Positions 13,101-21,967 of a DNA stretch of 64,000 nucleotides are shown here, piece after piece. Location: positions 93,027 through 157,026 of the forward strand of contig CAWIBS010000020.1 in NCBI GenBank assembly GCA_963834365.1. Reading direction: 5' to 3'. A model generated the notes under the pieces. That model worked only from the letters and a program-made list of their open reading frames with translations, searched no databases and was not told the origin of the DNA. Both the position numbers and the translations under genes were made by a program. Position 1 is the stretch's first letter. Each line of letters starts with the position of its first letter. This DNA is from CAWJAP01 sp963834365 (GTDB lineage: Bacteria > Acidobacteriota > Vicinamibacteria > Vicinamibacterales > Vicinamibacteraceae).

Positions 13101-13309
13101 GCGTCGCCACGCGTCGACGCCATCGTCTCCGGGCTCGCGCCCGGCAGGCTCGCCGACACCGAGATCATCGGGAAGTCGACCTGCGGCAGCGGCGACACGG
13201 CGAGCAGCGAGAAGCTCACCGCGCCCGCCAGCACCACCGAGAGGTTCAGCAGCGTCGTCGCGACGGGGCGGTTGATGAAGGGCGAGAGGACAGAGACGTG
13301 CATGACCAT
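10173..13309 (-). CDS. RND efflux pump inner-membrane protein (second of two, MdtC-like), frameshifted
   Basis: The reconstructed gene, about 1,045 codons, encodes an AcrB/MdtC-type pump. The start MVMHVSVLSPFINRPVATTLL is followed by IVATGLVVDDAIVVLENI (segment 4 with the proton-relay Asp pair) and, near the end, GVVMKNAILMIDVAL. It begins directly after the stop of the first pump gene. Single-base changes break the frame near 13113, 12610, 12347, 11395, 11325, 11215 (two), 10985, 10862 and 10608. Most are +1; the one near 12347 looks like -1. Because motifs continue in order after each shift and no region is missing, I read these as consensus errors. True decay is the alternative. Tandem RND pumps with one fusion protein match the MdtABC layout, which exports drugs and bile-salt-like compounds. 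Confidence 0.8.
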
Positions 13310-16300
13310 CTACGCCGATCGCGCGTCCTTCCACCACTGAGCTGCGCCGCTGCGCCGCGACGCCAGCTGCCGGCCGAGCCGATCGAAGAACAGGTAGATG
13401 ACCGGCGTCGTGAACAGCGTCAGCACCTGGCTCACGAGCAGGCCGCCGACCATGACCAGGCCGAGCGGCTGGCGCAGCTCGGCGCCCGAGCCCGAGGACA
13501 GCATCAGCGGCAGCGCGCCGAACAGCGCCGCCAGCGTCGTCATCAGAATCGGGCGGAACCGGAGGAGCGCCGCCTGGTAGATCGCATCTCGCGGCGACAT
13601 GCCCTGCTCGCGCTCGGCGTCGAGCGCGAAGTCGATCATCATGATCGCGTTCTTCTTCACGATGCCGATGAGCAGGATGATGCCGATGATGGCGATCAGG
13701 CTCAATTCGGTGCCCGACGACGCAGCAGCGCCAGCAGCGCGCCGACGCCGGCCGACGGCAGCGTCGAGAGAATCGTGATCGGATGGATGTAGCTCTCGTA
13801 GAGCACGCCGAGCACGATGTACATCGTGACGATGGCCGCGAGGATCAGCAGCAGCGTGCTGTCGAGCGAGGCGCGGAACGCCTCCGCCGCGCCCTGGAAG
13901 CGCGTCTGGATGCTGGCCGGCATGCCGATCTCGCGCTGCGCCGCCTCGATTGCCCTCGACGGCCTCGCCGAGCGACGCGCCCGGCGCGAGGTTGAACGAC
14001 AGCGTCACGGCCGGGAACTGGCCGGCGTGGTTGATGACCAGCCGCGTGTGGCGCTCCTCGACGCGCGCCATGCTCGCGAGCGGCACCTGCTGGCCGTCGC
14101 GCGTGGCGACATGAATCTGTCCCAGCGCCTCCGGCCCGATCTGGTAGCGCGGCGCCGCCTCGAGCACCACGCGATACTGGTTCGCCTGCGTGTAGATCGT
14201 CGAAATCAGCCGCTGCCCGAACGCGTCGTAGAGCGCGTCGTCGATCGCCGAGACGCTGACGCCGAGCCGGCTCGCCGCATCGCGATCGATCGTCGAGAAA
14301 GGCCTGCAGCCCGCGGTCCTGCAGGTCGCTCGCCACGTCGGCCAGCGCCGGGATCTGCTTCAGCCGATCGATCAGCTTCGGCACCCACTCGCTCAGGCGA
14401 TCCGCGTCCGGATCCTCGAGGATGAACTGGAACTGCGTGCGGCTGACGCGATCCTCGATCGTCAGGTCCTGCACGGGCTGCAGGTACAGCGTGATCCCGG
14501 CACCTTCTGCAGGCGTGTCCGCAGGCTCTCGATGACCGCGGTGGCCGTCCGGCTCGCGCTCGTCGTGCGGCTCGAGCGTGACCAGCATGCGCCCGCTGTT
14601 GAGCGTCGCGTTGGTGCCGTCGACGCCGATGAACGATGAGAGGCCCGTGACGTCCGGCTCCTGGAGGATCTCGCAGCCGCCGCCTGCTGCCGCTCGGCCA
14701 TCGCCGAGAACGAGACCGACTGCGGCGCCTCGGTGATCACCTGAATCGCGCCGGTGTCCTGCACCGGGAAGAAGCCCTTGGGGACCGCCATGTACAGCGC
14801 CACGGTCAGGGCGAGCGTGCCGAGCGCCACCAGCAGCGTCAGCGGCTGATGCGCGCAGCACCCACTTGCAGCATGTGGCCGTAGCCCGTGACAATCCCGT
14901 CGAGGAACGCCCCGCTCTTCCGGTAGAACCAGCCCTGCGACTCGCGGTGCATCTGCTTGAGCAGGCGCGCGCACATCATCGGCGTCAGCGTCAGCGACAC
15001 GACCAGCGAGATCAGGATCGAGACGGCGAGCGTGATCGCGAACTCGCGGAACAGCCGCCCGACGACGTCCGCCATGAACAGCAGCGGAATCAGCACGGCG
15101 ACCAGCGAGATCGTGAGCGAGATCAGCGTGAACCCGATCTCCTGCGCGCCCTTGAGCGCCGCCTGCAGCGGGGTCTCCCCCGCCTCGATGTGCCGCGCGA
15201 TGTTCTCCACCATCACGATCGCGTCGTCGACGACGAAGCCGGTCGCAATCGTGAGCGCCATCAGCGTGAGGTTGTTGACCGAGAAGCCCGCCAGGTACAT
15301 CACGCCGAACGTGCCGATGAGCGAGAGCGGCACCACGACGCTCGGGATGATCGTCGCGGGGATGTTCCGCAGGAAGAGGAACGTGACCAGCACGACCAGG
15401 CCGACGGCGAAGATGAGCTCGTGCTGGACGTCGCGCACCGACGAGCGGATGGTCTCCGTGCGATCGCTGAGGACCGCGACGTTGAGCGTGTTGGGCAGGC
15501 TCGCCGTGAGCTGCGGCAGCAGCCGCTGGATGCGATCGACGACGTCGATGACGTTGGCGCCGGGCTGGCGCTGCACGTTGATGAGCACGGCGGGCAGCTC
15601 GTTCGCCCAGGCCGACAGCCGGGTGTTCTCCGCGCCGTCGACGACGTCGGCCACGTCGGCGATGCGCAGCGGCGCGCCGTCGCGCTACGCGACGATCAGC
15701 TTGCGGTAGGCCTCGGGCGACCGCAGCTGATCGTTCGCGTCCAGCATGAACGAGCGCTCGGGGCCGTCGAAGTTCCCCTTCGGCTGGTTGACGTTGGCGG
15801 CGGCGATGACGCTGCGCAGGTTCTGCAGATTCAGGCCGTGCGCCGCGAGCGCCTGCGGATTGGCCTGGATGCGGACCGCGGGACGCTGGCCGCCGGCGAT
15901 GCTCACCAGGCCGACGCCGGGCAACTGCGACAGCTTCTGCGCGACGCGCGTGTCCACGAGGTCGTGGACCTGCGGCAGCGGAACGGTCTTCGACGTGACC
16001 GCCAGCGTGAGCACCGGCGTGTCCGCCGGGTTGACCTTGTTGTAGACCGGCGGCTGCGGCAGGTCGTTGGGCAGCAGGCTGTTCGCCGCGTTCATCGCCG
16101 CCTGCACTTCCTGCTCCGCCACGTCGAGCGGCTTCTCCAGCGTGAAGCGCAGCGTGATGACCGACGCGCCGCCCGAGCTGGTCGACGACATCTGGCTCAG
16201 GCCCGGCATCTGCCCGAACTGCCGCTCGAGCGGCGCCGTGACGGCGCTCGTCATCACTTCAGGGCTCGCGCCCGGATAGAACGTCAGCACGCGGATCGTC

Positions 16301-16428
16301 GGATAGTCGACCTGCGGCAGCGCCGAGACCGGCAGCAGCCGGTACGCGAGCATCCCCGACAGCAGCAGCGCCGCCATCAGCAGCGCCGTCGCCACCGGCC
16401 GAAGGATGAACGTGCGGGAGATGTTCAT
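13310..16428 (-). CDS. RND efflux pump inner-membrane protein (first of two, MdtB-like), frameshifted with an in-frame TAG
   Basis: This is an MdtB/AcrB-type pump of about 1,040 codons. It starts MNISRTFILRPVATALLMAA, with the ATG overlapping the TGA of the membrane-fusion gene (ATGA at 16425-16428). IATGFVVDDAIVMVENI carries the proton-relay Asp pair and GIVKKNAIMMIDFAL is the matching C-terminal segment. An in-frame TAG at 15685-15687 stands where relatives have Tyr (KLIVAY-RDGAP), a single-base difference from TAC. Frameshifts lie near 14858, 14848, 14688, 14502, 14297, 13955 and 13725; several are clear +1 insertions and 14502 looks like a lost G. The operon order is fusion protein, this pump, second pump. 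Confidence 0.8.
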
Positions 16429-17739
16429 CGGCCCTGGCCCTGCCCGCGCGGACGGCCGCCGCGCCCCGCCGGACCGCCCGGGCCGCCCTGCCCCGCCGGA
16501 CGGGGCTGCGGCTTCGCGCCACCCTCGGGCACGATCTCGACGCGCGCGCCTTCGGTGAGCGCATCGACGCCTTCGAGCACGACCTGCGCCTGCGGCTCCA
16601 GACCGGACGTGACCGCGACCCGATCGTTCTCGGTGGGACCCGACGGCAATCCGCTGGATGCTGACGGTGCTGTCCGGCTTCACGACGTAGACGAAGGTGC
16701 CGAACGAGGCGCGCTGAATCGCCGCCGCCGGGATGACCGTCGCGTTCGGCAGCGTCTTCACGCGGAGCCGGACGTTGACGAACTGGTTCGGGAAGAGCTT
16801 CTGGTCGCCGTTGTCGAAGCTCGCGCGCAGCTTGATGGTGCCGGTCGTCGTGTCGATCTGGTTGTCGACCGTCTGCAGCGTGCCGACGGCGAGCTTCGTC
16901 GTGTCCGCCCGGTCCCACGCCTCGACCGGCAGCCGGCTGCCGGCGCGCAGCGGCTCGAGCACGGACGGCAGGTCGCTTTCGGGCACGGTGAAGATCACGG
17001 AGATCGGCGACATCTGCGTGATGACGACGATGCCGTTGGCGTCACCGCTGCGGACGAGGTTGCCCGGATCGACCTGGCGAAGCCCGAGGCGACCGCCGAT
17101 GGGCGCGATGATCTTCGTGTAGGCGAGGTTCAGGCGCGCGTTGTTCACCTGGGCCTCGTTCGTCTGGAGGGCGCCGACTATCTGCCCGACGAGCGCCTCC
17201 TGACTGGTCACCTGCTGCCCGGTGATCAGCTCTTCCGCTGACAGCTTCTCGAAGCGTTCGAGGTCGGTCTTGGCGTTCTTGAGCCGCGCCTGGTTCTCGA
17301 CGCGCTGGCCCTCGACCTGCGCCAGTTGCGTCTCGTACGGGCGCGCATCGATCTCGCCGAGCACCTGCCCCTCGCGCACGACGTCGCCTTCGCGGAACGA
17401 CAGCCGGACGAGCTCGCCATCCAGCGCGGCTCCGGACCGTGACGGTGTTGAGCGGCGTCACCGTCCCGAGCGCCCGCAGGTGGACGTCGATGTTCTGCTT
17501 CTGCGCGGAGACCACCCGCACGGGCGTCGTCTGGTTCGGGCCGCCAAATCCTCCCCGGCCGAACGGCCCCCCCGAGGGCCACCTGTAGTGGCCGTCGTCG
17601 CGCGACCCAGCTCGAGGTACCAGATCAGCGCCGCCGCGCCGGCCAGCAAGACGAACCCCAGCAGCCACAGGCGGGCCCGGGATCGCGGAGCGTGAGCAGG
17701 AATCGATTCGGCAGGGAGTGTGTCCATGTCTGCGCGCAC
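16425..17739 (-). CDS. RND membrane-fusion (periplasmic adaptor) protein, frameshifted
   Basis: The protein has an N-terminal membrane anchor (SRARLWLLGFVLLAGAAALIWYLELG), then the lipoyl half VRVVSAQKQNIDVHLRALGTVTPLNTVTVRS and its partner EGDVVREGQVLGEIDARPYE. These are followed by a coiled-coil hairpin and a beta-barrel (APIGGRLGLRQVDPGNLV, FPNQFVNVRLRV), and it ends in a Gly/Pro/Gln-rich tail. A GTG at 17739 has AGAGGA about 6 bases upstream; an ATG at 17727 is possible. Frameshifts lie near 17575 (a run of seven C on the plus strand), 17428 and 16650. It links the pumps to an outer-membrane channel; no TolC-like gene is present here. Confidence 0.8.
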
Positions 17740-18055
17740 AGCCGTCCTCTGTTCTTACGACGCGGGCGGCCCGTGTTTTTCCACGGCCGGGCTCCGCGCG
17801 GCGTGCTCCATTAAACGGCTTCTCCGCTGAAGGATGGTTATCTCGATGCAAAACCCTTGTTAACGATGTAAAAGAGGAGGTGACTGTGGGGCGACTGGGC
17901 GACTCGGCGACTAGGCGGACTGGGCGACTAGTCGCGCACTCGCCGAGTCGCCCGAGTCGCCCGAGCGCCCGGCGCCTTCCCAGTCGCTCCAGTCCGCCCA
18001 GTCCCCCAATCGCCCAGTCCCCCAGTCGCCCAGTCGCCCAGTCCCCTAGTCCCCT
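17740..18055. repeat. 316-bp gene-free stretch with CGCCCAGT-type tandem repeat
   Basis: The half next to the efflux operon (17,740-17,880) is ordinary sequence that should hold its promoter; AT-richer DNA around 17,845-17,875 (TTAACGATGTAAAAG) is the best candidate. From about 17,885 to 18,055 a degenerate array of GACTGGGCGA / CGCCCAGTC words fills the space up to the stop codon of the next gene. It reverses orientation in the middle, so the two halves can pair. Confidence 0.8.
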
Positions 18056-19198
18056 TCACCCTCCCTGAACCACCGGGTTGGTCAGCGTCCCGATGCCGGC
18101 GTAGGTGCAGGACGCCAGGTCGCCGGGTTTGAGGAAGACGGGTGGCGTTCTCGCCGAGCCGACGCCGGCGGGCGTGCCGGTCGCAATCACGTCCCCGGGG
18201 CGCAGGGTGGTGATGTGCGAGGCATAGGACACCTGCTCGTAGACGTCGTGAATCATCATCGAGGTATTCGCGTCCTGCATCAGCTGGCCGTTGAGCGTGA
18301 AGGTGACCGCGAGCTGCTGCGGGTCGGCGACGAACTCGCGCGGCACGATGAACGGCCCCAGCGGGGCGAACGTGTCGTGCGACTTGGCGATGAGCCAGTC
18401 GTTGCCGTGCCGGCTGTCGCCGCGCCCGCCCCGATCGGAGACATCGTTCTCGATCGTGTATCCGAAGATGTACTCGGCGGCCCGATCGATGGCGACGCGC
18501 CGCGCGCGCTTGGCGATCACCACGCCGAGCTCGCACTCCCAGTCAATCTGCGTCCGGCCGGGCGGCAACTCGATCGGCTCGCCAACCGCGATGACGGCCG
18601 ACGGCAGCTTGACGAAGAGATAGGGGTTCCAGCGTGTGTCCCCCGGCTTGCGCTCCCAGATGCCGGGCGCACTGGCAGTGCCAGGCAGAGCGAGGCCAGG
18701 CGCTTGTGCCGTCGTCGGGCTGCCCGAAACCGCGGGTCCGGCTCCCGCCATCTCGAGCCCGTGTGCCCGGTAGTTCACCGCCACATTCAGCATCGTCGTG
18801 GGATACATGATGGGCGGAAGCGTTTTCAGCGCCTTCAGGTCGGTCGCGTAGGGGGGACGCGTGCCGCCGGCGGCCTCGACGTGGGACACGATCTGCTGGA
18901 TGCGGTCCCGCAGCGCGGCGTCATAGCCGGCGATGACGGCCTTCATGTCGGACGGAAGGTCGAGCCGGGTGCCGGCAGATGGCACGGCGGCGTGAGCAGC
19001 CGCCAGGTCAATCACGAGAGTGTCGCGGAGCACGACGCCGACGAACCGCGTGCCGGCTCGATCGAACGTCCCGAGCTTGTAGGCGGTGCGGCTTCCGGAG
19101 GGCGCCGGCTGGGGCTCGAGTCCCGTGCCGCGAACCAGCGCCGGGCCCGGCGCGAGGACGCTCAGGAGGGCGACAAGTCCGACCAGTGGCCGAATCAT
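18056..19198 (-). CDS. Exported fumarylacetoacetate hydrolase-family protein
   Basis: This is a 380-residue protein. The C-terminal ~220 residues carry the FAH fold and its metal ligands: DWECELGVVIAKRARR (Glu pair), then GYTIENDVSDRGG (Asp) and IAKSHDTFAPLGPFIV (Lys). Residues 1-25, MIRPLVGLVALLSVLAPGPALV, form a signal peptide, which is unusual for a family that acts in the cytosol. Members cleave acylpyruvates or C-C bonds in aromatic breakdown products; here the action would be periplasmic. A ~30-residue Pro/Ala/Gly-rich insert follows VNYRAHGLEMAG. The ATG at 19198 is the only start that preserves the leader. It lies 46 bases after the stop of the exported methyltransferase, so the two are probably co-transcribed. 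Confidence 0.8.
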   Translation of the reverse strand: MIRPLVGLVALLSVLAPGPALVRGTGLEPQPAPSGSRTAYKLGTFDRAGTRFVGVVLRDTLVIDLAAAHAAVPSAGTRLDLPSDMKAVIAGYDAALRDRIQQIVSHVEAAGGTRPPYATDLKALKTLPPIMYPTTMLNVAVNYRAHGLEMAGAGPAVSGSPTTAQAPGLALPGTASAPGIWERKPGDTRWNPYLFVKLPSAVIAVGEPIELPPGRTQIDWECELGVVIAKRARRVAIDRAAEYIFGYTIENDVSDRGGRGDSRHGNDWLIAKSHDTFAPLGPFIVPREFVADPQQLAVTFTLNGQLMQDANTSMMIHDVYEQVSYASHITTLRPGDVIATGTPAGVGSARTPPVFLKPGDLASCTYAGIGTLTNPVVQGG

Positions 19199-19244
19199 CG
19201 CCCAGAGTCTACGCCTGTCGGACGTCAGCGGCTCGCGGTCCGCG

Positions 19245-20079
19245 TCACTCTCGCGCGCGGGTCGCCGTCCACGAACCTTCCTTGCCGTCGGCGCCGGTGA
19301 CGCGTCCCTCGATAGTGTCTCCCTTGACCTGACCGGCGTAGGTCGCGCCGCCCGCGACGAAGGAGATCTCGATCGCCGCGGAGCCGGACCTGCTCGAGGG
19401 GCACGCTCTGGGAGGCGGCGGCCAGCGTCCCCGTCACCACCTGGAACCGCTGCTGCAGCGTGAGCTCGCCCGCCGGCAGGCGCCACGAGCCCTCGACTCG
19501 GGCAGGCACGATCCACAGCAGGGCCGTGCACCAGCTCGTGCACTCGCCCTGGAAGCTCTCGCGCTCGTCGGGCTCCCAGTCGGGAATCGTGAAGGTGTTC
19601 ACCACGATGCGGGTGCCCGGACGGAGGTCGAGGAACTTCGGGGTGAGCCGCCGGAGGTTGTCGGTGAGCAGGAAGAGCGACAGCACCGTGGCCTTCGAGA
19701 TGTCGGCCTCGAACATGTCGCCCTCGACGAACGTGGCCTTGTCGGCGACGCCCTGTTCCTCGGCGTGCCGCTTCGACAGCACCACGAGATCGGGGTTGAA
19801 CTCGACGCCCATCGCCCGCGCGCCGCGGCGGGCCGCCGCAATGACGTTGCGGCCGTCGCCGGACCCCAGGTCGATCACGAAGTCGTCGGACGTCACCCGC
19901 GCCAGGTCGAGCATCTTCTCGACGAGGGCCGACGGGTTGGGCACCCAGACGACGTCCTTGCCGGGCTGACCAACCTGGGGCTCGTAGGGAACGGCCGGTG
20001 TCTGCGCCGCCAGGCGTGCCGGACCGGCCATCACACACGCCACCAGCAACAGCGTTGATGCAGGACGCTTCAGAACCAT
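19245..20079 (-). CDS. Class I SAM-dependent methyltransferase with signal peptide, one frameshift
   Basis: Residues 1-27 (VLKRPASTLLLVACVMAGPARLAAQ) look like a signal peptide. Residues about 50-190 form a Rossmann methyltransferase: FVIDLGSGDGRNVIAAARRG is motif I, and VEFNPDLVVLSKRHAEEQG supplies the acidic residue for SAM. The C-terminal ~80 residues form a beta-rich domain not needed for catalysis. A +1 insertion near 19375 shifts the frame; when corrected, the gene ends at TGA 19245-19247. GGAGGG precedes the ATG at 20079. Export of a SAM enzyme is odd because SAM is not known in the periplasm. Either the leader is a membrane anchor or the family has another role. It pairs with the exported FAH-like gene. 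Confidence 0.7.
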
Positions 20080-20344
20080 CGGCGAGTGCCCTCCGATCGG
20101 TGAACCAGTTCGTGTGGCAGGGCGCATCAGCGTCCGGCCGGGCGATGAGTCCTGCAGTATCCGCATCAGCGGCGCGATTCGCAAGCTCTCGCGTGCGCGC
20201 GCGGCCAGCGCGAGCTGGCGGCTGGGCTACAGCCGGGCGGCGTTGTGCTGACGTAGCGTGTGCCGTGCGTTGTCGGCGTGCGTCGTGCCGGCGTGCGTTG
20301 TGCTGACGTAGTGTCCGGCTTCAGCCGGACCCGGGGTCCGCTAG
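20080..20344. other. Gene-free stretch with GTGCGTTGT repeats and hairpin copy 2
   Basis: No gene is supported. About 20,255-20,310 holds degenerate repeats of the word GCGTGCGTTGTGC. The dispersed hairpin GTCCGGCTTCAGCCGGAC follows at 20,313-20,330, preceded by TAGT. The promoter of the methyltransferase/FAH pair must lie in the first part, but I see no clear consensus boxes. Confidence 0.7.
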
Positions 20345-20460
20345 CCCGGAGCTCACTTGCGCAACGGGCCCGCCAAGGTGGCGCCGGGCTTCAGCCCGGC
20401 CAATGCGGGCCCCGGCAGGCCTAAGGCCTGCGCCACATTGTCTACACAAGTGAACTTGGG
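20345..20460. mobile_element. MITE-like element, copy 1
   Basis: This 116-bp element is closely similar to 48,904-49,025. It contains ACGGGCCCGCCAAGGTGGC, the hairpin GCCGGGCTTCAGCCCGGC (20,382-20,399), and a GCAGGCCTAAGGCCTGC hairpin, then CGCCACATTGTC. The ends are roughly inverted (CTCACTTGCGCAA against a complement of ACAAGTGAACTTGGG). There is no coding capacity. Small size, inverted ends and internal pairing fit a MITE. Confidence 0.65.
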
Positions 20461-20469
20461 CGGGCCTGC

Positions 20470-21853
20470 CTAGGTGGCGGCGCTCGACGGCGACGCCGGC
20501 CTGAAATCACCGGAGCGTGCCGATGCGGTGTGACGCGGGAAGAGGCGTGCCCGGGCGACGCGCGCCGCGATGCCGGGACGGAACAACGCGGAGGGTGGCG
20601 CGAGGAGGTTGGCGACGTTGAAGAAGGCCTGGCACACGGTGCGATCCGTCGCCGCGGCGTCGTGGACGCCGTCGATGTACCGGTTCACGAGTGCCGTCCC
20701 TCGCGGACGGGGACCGGTCACCCCTTTGAAGGCGAAGTCCGCGCCCACGGCCATGGTCCAGGGGATGTCGACGACCTTCGCCACCCGCGCGAAAAAGCGC
20801 GGTCCGATGCGGGTGAGCGGGTTGGGCTCCCGGAGTACCCGAAGCAGCTCAACGGCCTCCAGCGCCGAACAGCTCATCCCCTGCCCGTAAATCGGATTGA
20901 ACGAGGCGATCGCGTCGCCAATGACGACGAAGCATTCCGGGAATCGCGGCATGCGCTCGTATCGATGACGGATGTTCGCCGGGTAGGCGAACGCGACAGG
21001 GTCGGTCAGCGGCGTGGCCGACCTCACCACGTCGTAGATATCCGGGCGGGGCAGCGACCGCGCGAACTCGAGGAACCCGGACGCCGTGGGCGGCGCATGA
21101 TCGCCGGTCCAGCCGCACAAGGAGACCACCCAGCGGCCGCCCTCCTGGGCGAGGATGAAGCCCGCGCGCGTCTGCCGGGGTGGTGTCGGCGCGATGATGG
21201 CGGCGACCGCTCCACCGAGATGCTCGGGCTTGCGCTCATACATACGCGTGGTATAGCCGAGCCCGACCTTCACCTCCTCGACGGACGGGCGGCCGAATCC
21301 GAGTGCGCCAAGCCAGTCCGGAGCGCGGCTCGCGCGTCCGCTTGCGTCGACGACGAGATCGGCATCCAGGCACTCGATCCCGACCCGCTCCTCTCGTTGG
21401 ACGCGGATGCCGGTGACCCGCGTCCGCGACGGGTCCATGACGAGGCCGACCACGTGGGTGCGATCGATGAGGTCGACGCGCGGGCAGCTCAGTGACGCGC
21501 TGACGAATCACCCCTTCGAGCAGCGCCCGGCTCAGCAGGACCGCTCGCAGGCCGACATCGACTCTCGCCTTGTAGCAGCCATGCTGATACCAGATGGCAT
21601 CGCGCGCGACGTCGCCGGATGTGGCGCCCCGCATGAGGAGCTCGTCCTCGATCCCGGGGAACAGGTCCTTGAGCACCTGCAGTCCACTCGCCAGCAATCC
21701 GTGTCCGTGCCAGCCCTGCGGGACGCCTCGCCGGTTCATCCCGCACGCCGGCAGCACGTCGCGATCGAGGACGGTGACGCGCGAGCAGCGCTCACTGAGA
21801 ACCCTGGCCGCGAGCAGCCCGGCGATGCTGCCTCCGATCACGATCGCGTGCAT
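20470..21853 (-). CDS. FAD-dependent monooxygenase/oxidoreductase, one frameshift
   Basis: The N-terminus MHAIVIGGSIAGLLAARVLSERCSRVTVLDRD is a dinucleotide-binding beta-alpha-beta unit for FAD. Near residue 300, FVVIGDAIASFNPIYGQGM is the second FAD motif (GD...P.GQG) of the aromatic-hydroxylase group. VVDASGRASRAPDWL in between is also typical. The family includes flavin monooxygenases and halogenases; no halogenase WxWxIP motif is seen, so hydroxylation or dehydrogenation is more likely. A +1 C near 21487 splits the gene into two frames. It stands alone, about 110 bases downstream of the permease stop, on the same strand. Confidence 0.8.
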
Positions 21854-21967
21854 ATCGTCTCCTTACGCGCCCGGCGAGACCTGATGGGCGGACGGGCGCA
21901 ACTCCACACTAGGCGCCCGCGCGCCGGCAGTCGTGAAGCTGCGGTAAGGAATCAGGAAGATGTGGCG

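Noticed and set aside
10173..17739. Programmed frameshifting in the RND operon
   Set aside because: Breaks are too many, at unrelated sequences, in both directions, and no slippery site with structure recurs; sequence error or decay is simpler.
17885..18055. CRISPR array
   Set aside because: Units of 8-10 bp without unique spacers and no cas genes; a degenerate simple repeat.
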